Made by a program: the position numbers and the translations under genes. From NCBI GenBank assembly GCA_003134655.1, contig PLBY01000033.1:1-43301 (forward strand): a stretch of 43,301 nucleotides of DNA. Reading direction: 5' to 3'. Source of the DNA: Acidobacteriaceae bacterium. Its GTDB lineage: Bacteria > Acidobacteriota > Terriglobia > Terriglobales > Acidobacteriaceae. This document shows positions 42,756 to 43,301 of this stretch, piece by piece (position 1 is the stretch's first letter; every line of letters begins with the position of its first letter). The notes under the pieces were generated by a model. That model was not told the origin of the DNA, did no database searches, and saw nothing but the letters and a program-made list of their open reading frames with translations.

Positions 42756-43301
42756 TTCTCGAAATTCCTCCAGCGGCGACCGTCGCGCTCGAGCAGATCG
42801 TCGGCCTCCTTCGGTCCCCAGGTGCCAGACGCGTAGTTGGGGAAGTTGCGGGGCGGGAGTGCCTTCCACAGATCGAGCACTGGGTTTACCACGGACCAGC
42901 CGGCTTCCACCATGTCTGCCCGCTGAAACAGCGTTTGATCGCCGATCATGCAATCATGTAGCAGCCGCTCGTATCCCGTGCTGGGCTGCTTGCCGAAGTA
43001 TTCCTGATATTCGAAATTCATGTCGACCGTGCCCAGTCGCATGACTGGCCCGGGTACCTTGGCTGCAAATTGCAGGGAGATTCCTTCTTCAGGCTGAATG
43101 TGCAACACCAGTTGGTTTGGCATCAGGTGCTCGACGGGAGTGTCGCGGAATAGCACGAAGGGAGCCCGTCGAAACTGTATCACGATATGAGTGTTGCGTA
43201 CCGGCATCCGCTTGCCGGTGCGCAGGTAGAACGGCACACCCGCCCAGCGCCAGTTGTCGACCTCGAGCCGCAGCGCGGCGTAGGTCTCGGTGTGCGAGTC
43301 G
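42752..43301 (-). CDS. zwf: Glucose-6-phosphate dehydrogenase, C-terminal part (cut by window edge)
   Basis: About 182 C-terminal residues are visible; the start is outside the window. [20 protein letters not shown] then [10 protein letters not shown] is a conserved block, and [15 protein letters not shown] and [18 protein letters not shown] are typical of the end. First step of the oxidative pentose phosphate or Entner-Doudoroff route. The stop overlaps the glk start. Confidence 0.93.
   Translation of the reverse strand, partial: DSHTETYAALRLEVDNWRWAGVPFYLRTGKRMPVRNTHIVIQFRRAPFVLFRDTPVEHLMPNQLVLHIQPEEGISLQFAAKVPGPVMRLGTVDMNFEYQEYFGKQPSTGYERLLHDCMIGDQTLFQRADMVEAGWSVVNPVLDLWKALPPRNFPNYASGTWGPKEADDLLERDGRRWRNFEK

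Overview
The window looks like a piece of an Acidobacteriota chromosome (Koribacter/Terriglobia type). This rests on recognition, not a search: a secreted propeller plus Ig-like protein of a type abundant in that group, stand-alone LuxR-type HTH proteins, a PilZ protein, GAF and zinc-ribbon membrane proteins, and moderately high G+C. Nearly all housekeeping genes lie on the minus strand.

Left part (1-10.5 kb): the N-terminal 796 residues of a secreted propeller protein; an OpgC-like membrane acyltransferase; a decayed copy of the cysQ 3' end; a Wzx-like flippase; a sulfate-activation operon (Sat-CysC fusion, TauE/SafE permease, CysQ); and an Sfp-type phosphopantetheinyl transferase.

Middle part (10.7-29 kb) is accessory and is the most interesting region. 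A five-gene, translationally coupled operon occurs twice (10.77-13.72 kb and 23.21-26.18 kb, minus strand). Its order is candidate Rad52/ERF-like annealing protein, candidate ssDNA-binding protein, PD-(D/E)XK nuclease with four cluster-type cysteines, a conserved unknown, and an HNH endonuclease. This resembles a phage Red-type recombination module. Each copy has a near-consensus sigma70 promoter buried in a perfect inverted repeat, but the two inverted repeats differ. The coding parts are about 90-95 percent identical, while the promoter and annealing-protein N-terminus have been exchanged. Two further decayed HNH copies, a broken serine recombinase, two IS110-family fragments and IS-end-like sequences lie between or beside them. 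Interleaved cargo comprises a GAF membrane protein, a secreted glycoside hydrolase, a GT2 glycosyltransferase, a PilZ protein and a small zinc-ribbon protein. To the right are a small ribbon-helix-helix-like protein and a two-gene unit of unknown function with a degenerate P-loop-like region.

Right part (29.4-43.3 kb): a pair of overlapping stand-alone LuxR-type HTH genes, two zinc-ribbon membrane proteins (one Sel1-like, one GAF), an RND efflux operon (tolC-like, adaptor, pump), a second paralogous LuxR-type pair divergent from the efflux operon and followed by a clear terminator, a small unknown protein, and the start of glucose catabolism (zwf-glk-pgl, minus strand, zwf cut by the window edge).

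No rRNA, complete tRNA or CRISPR array was seen.
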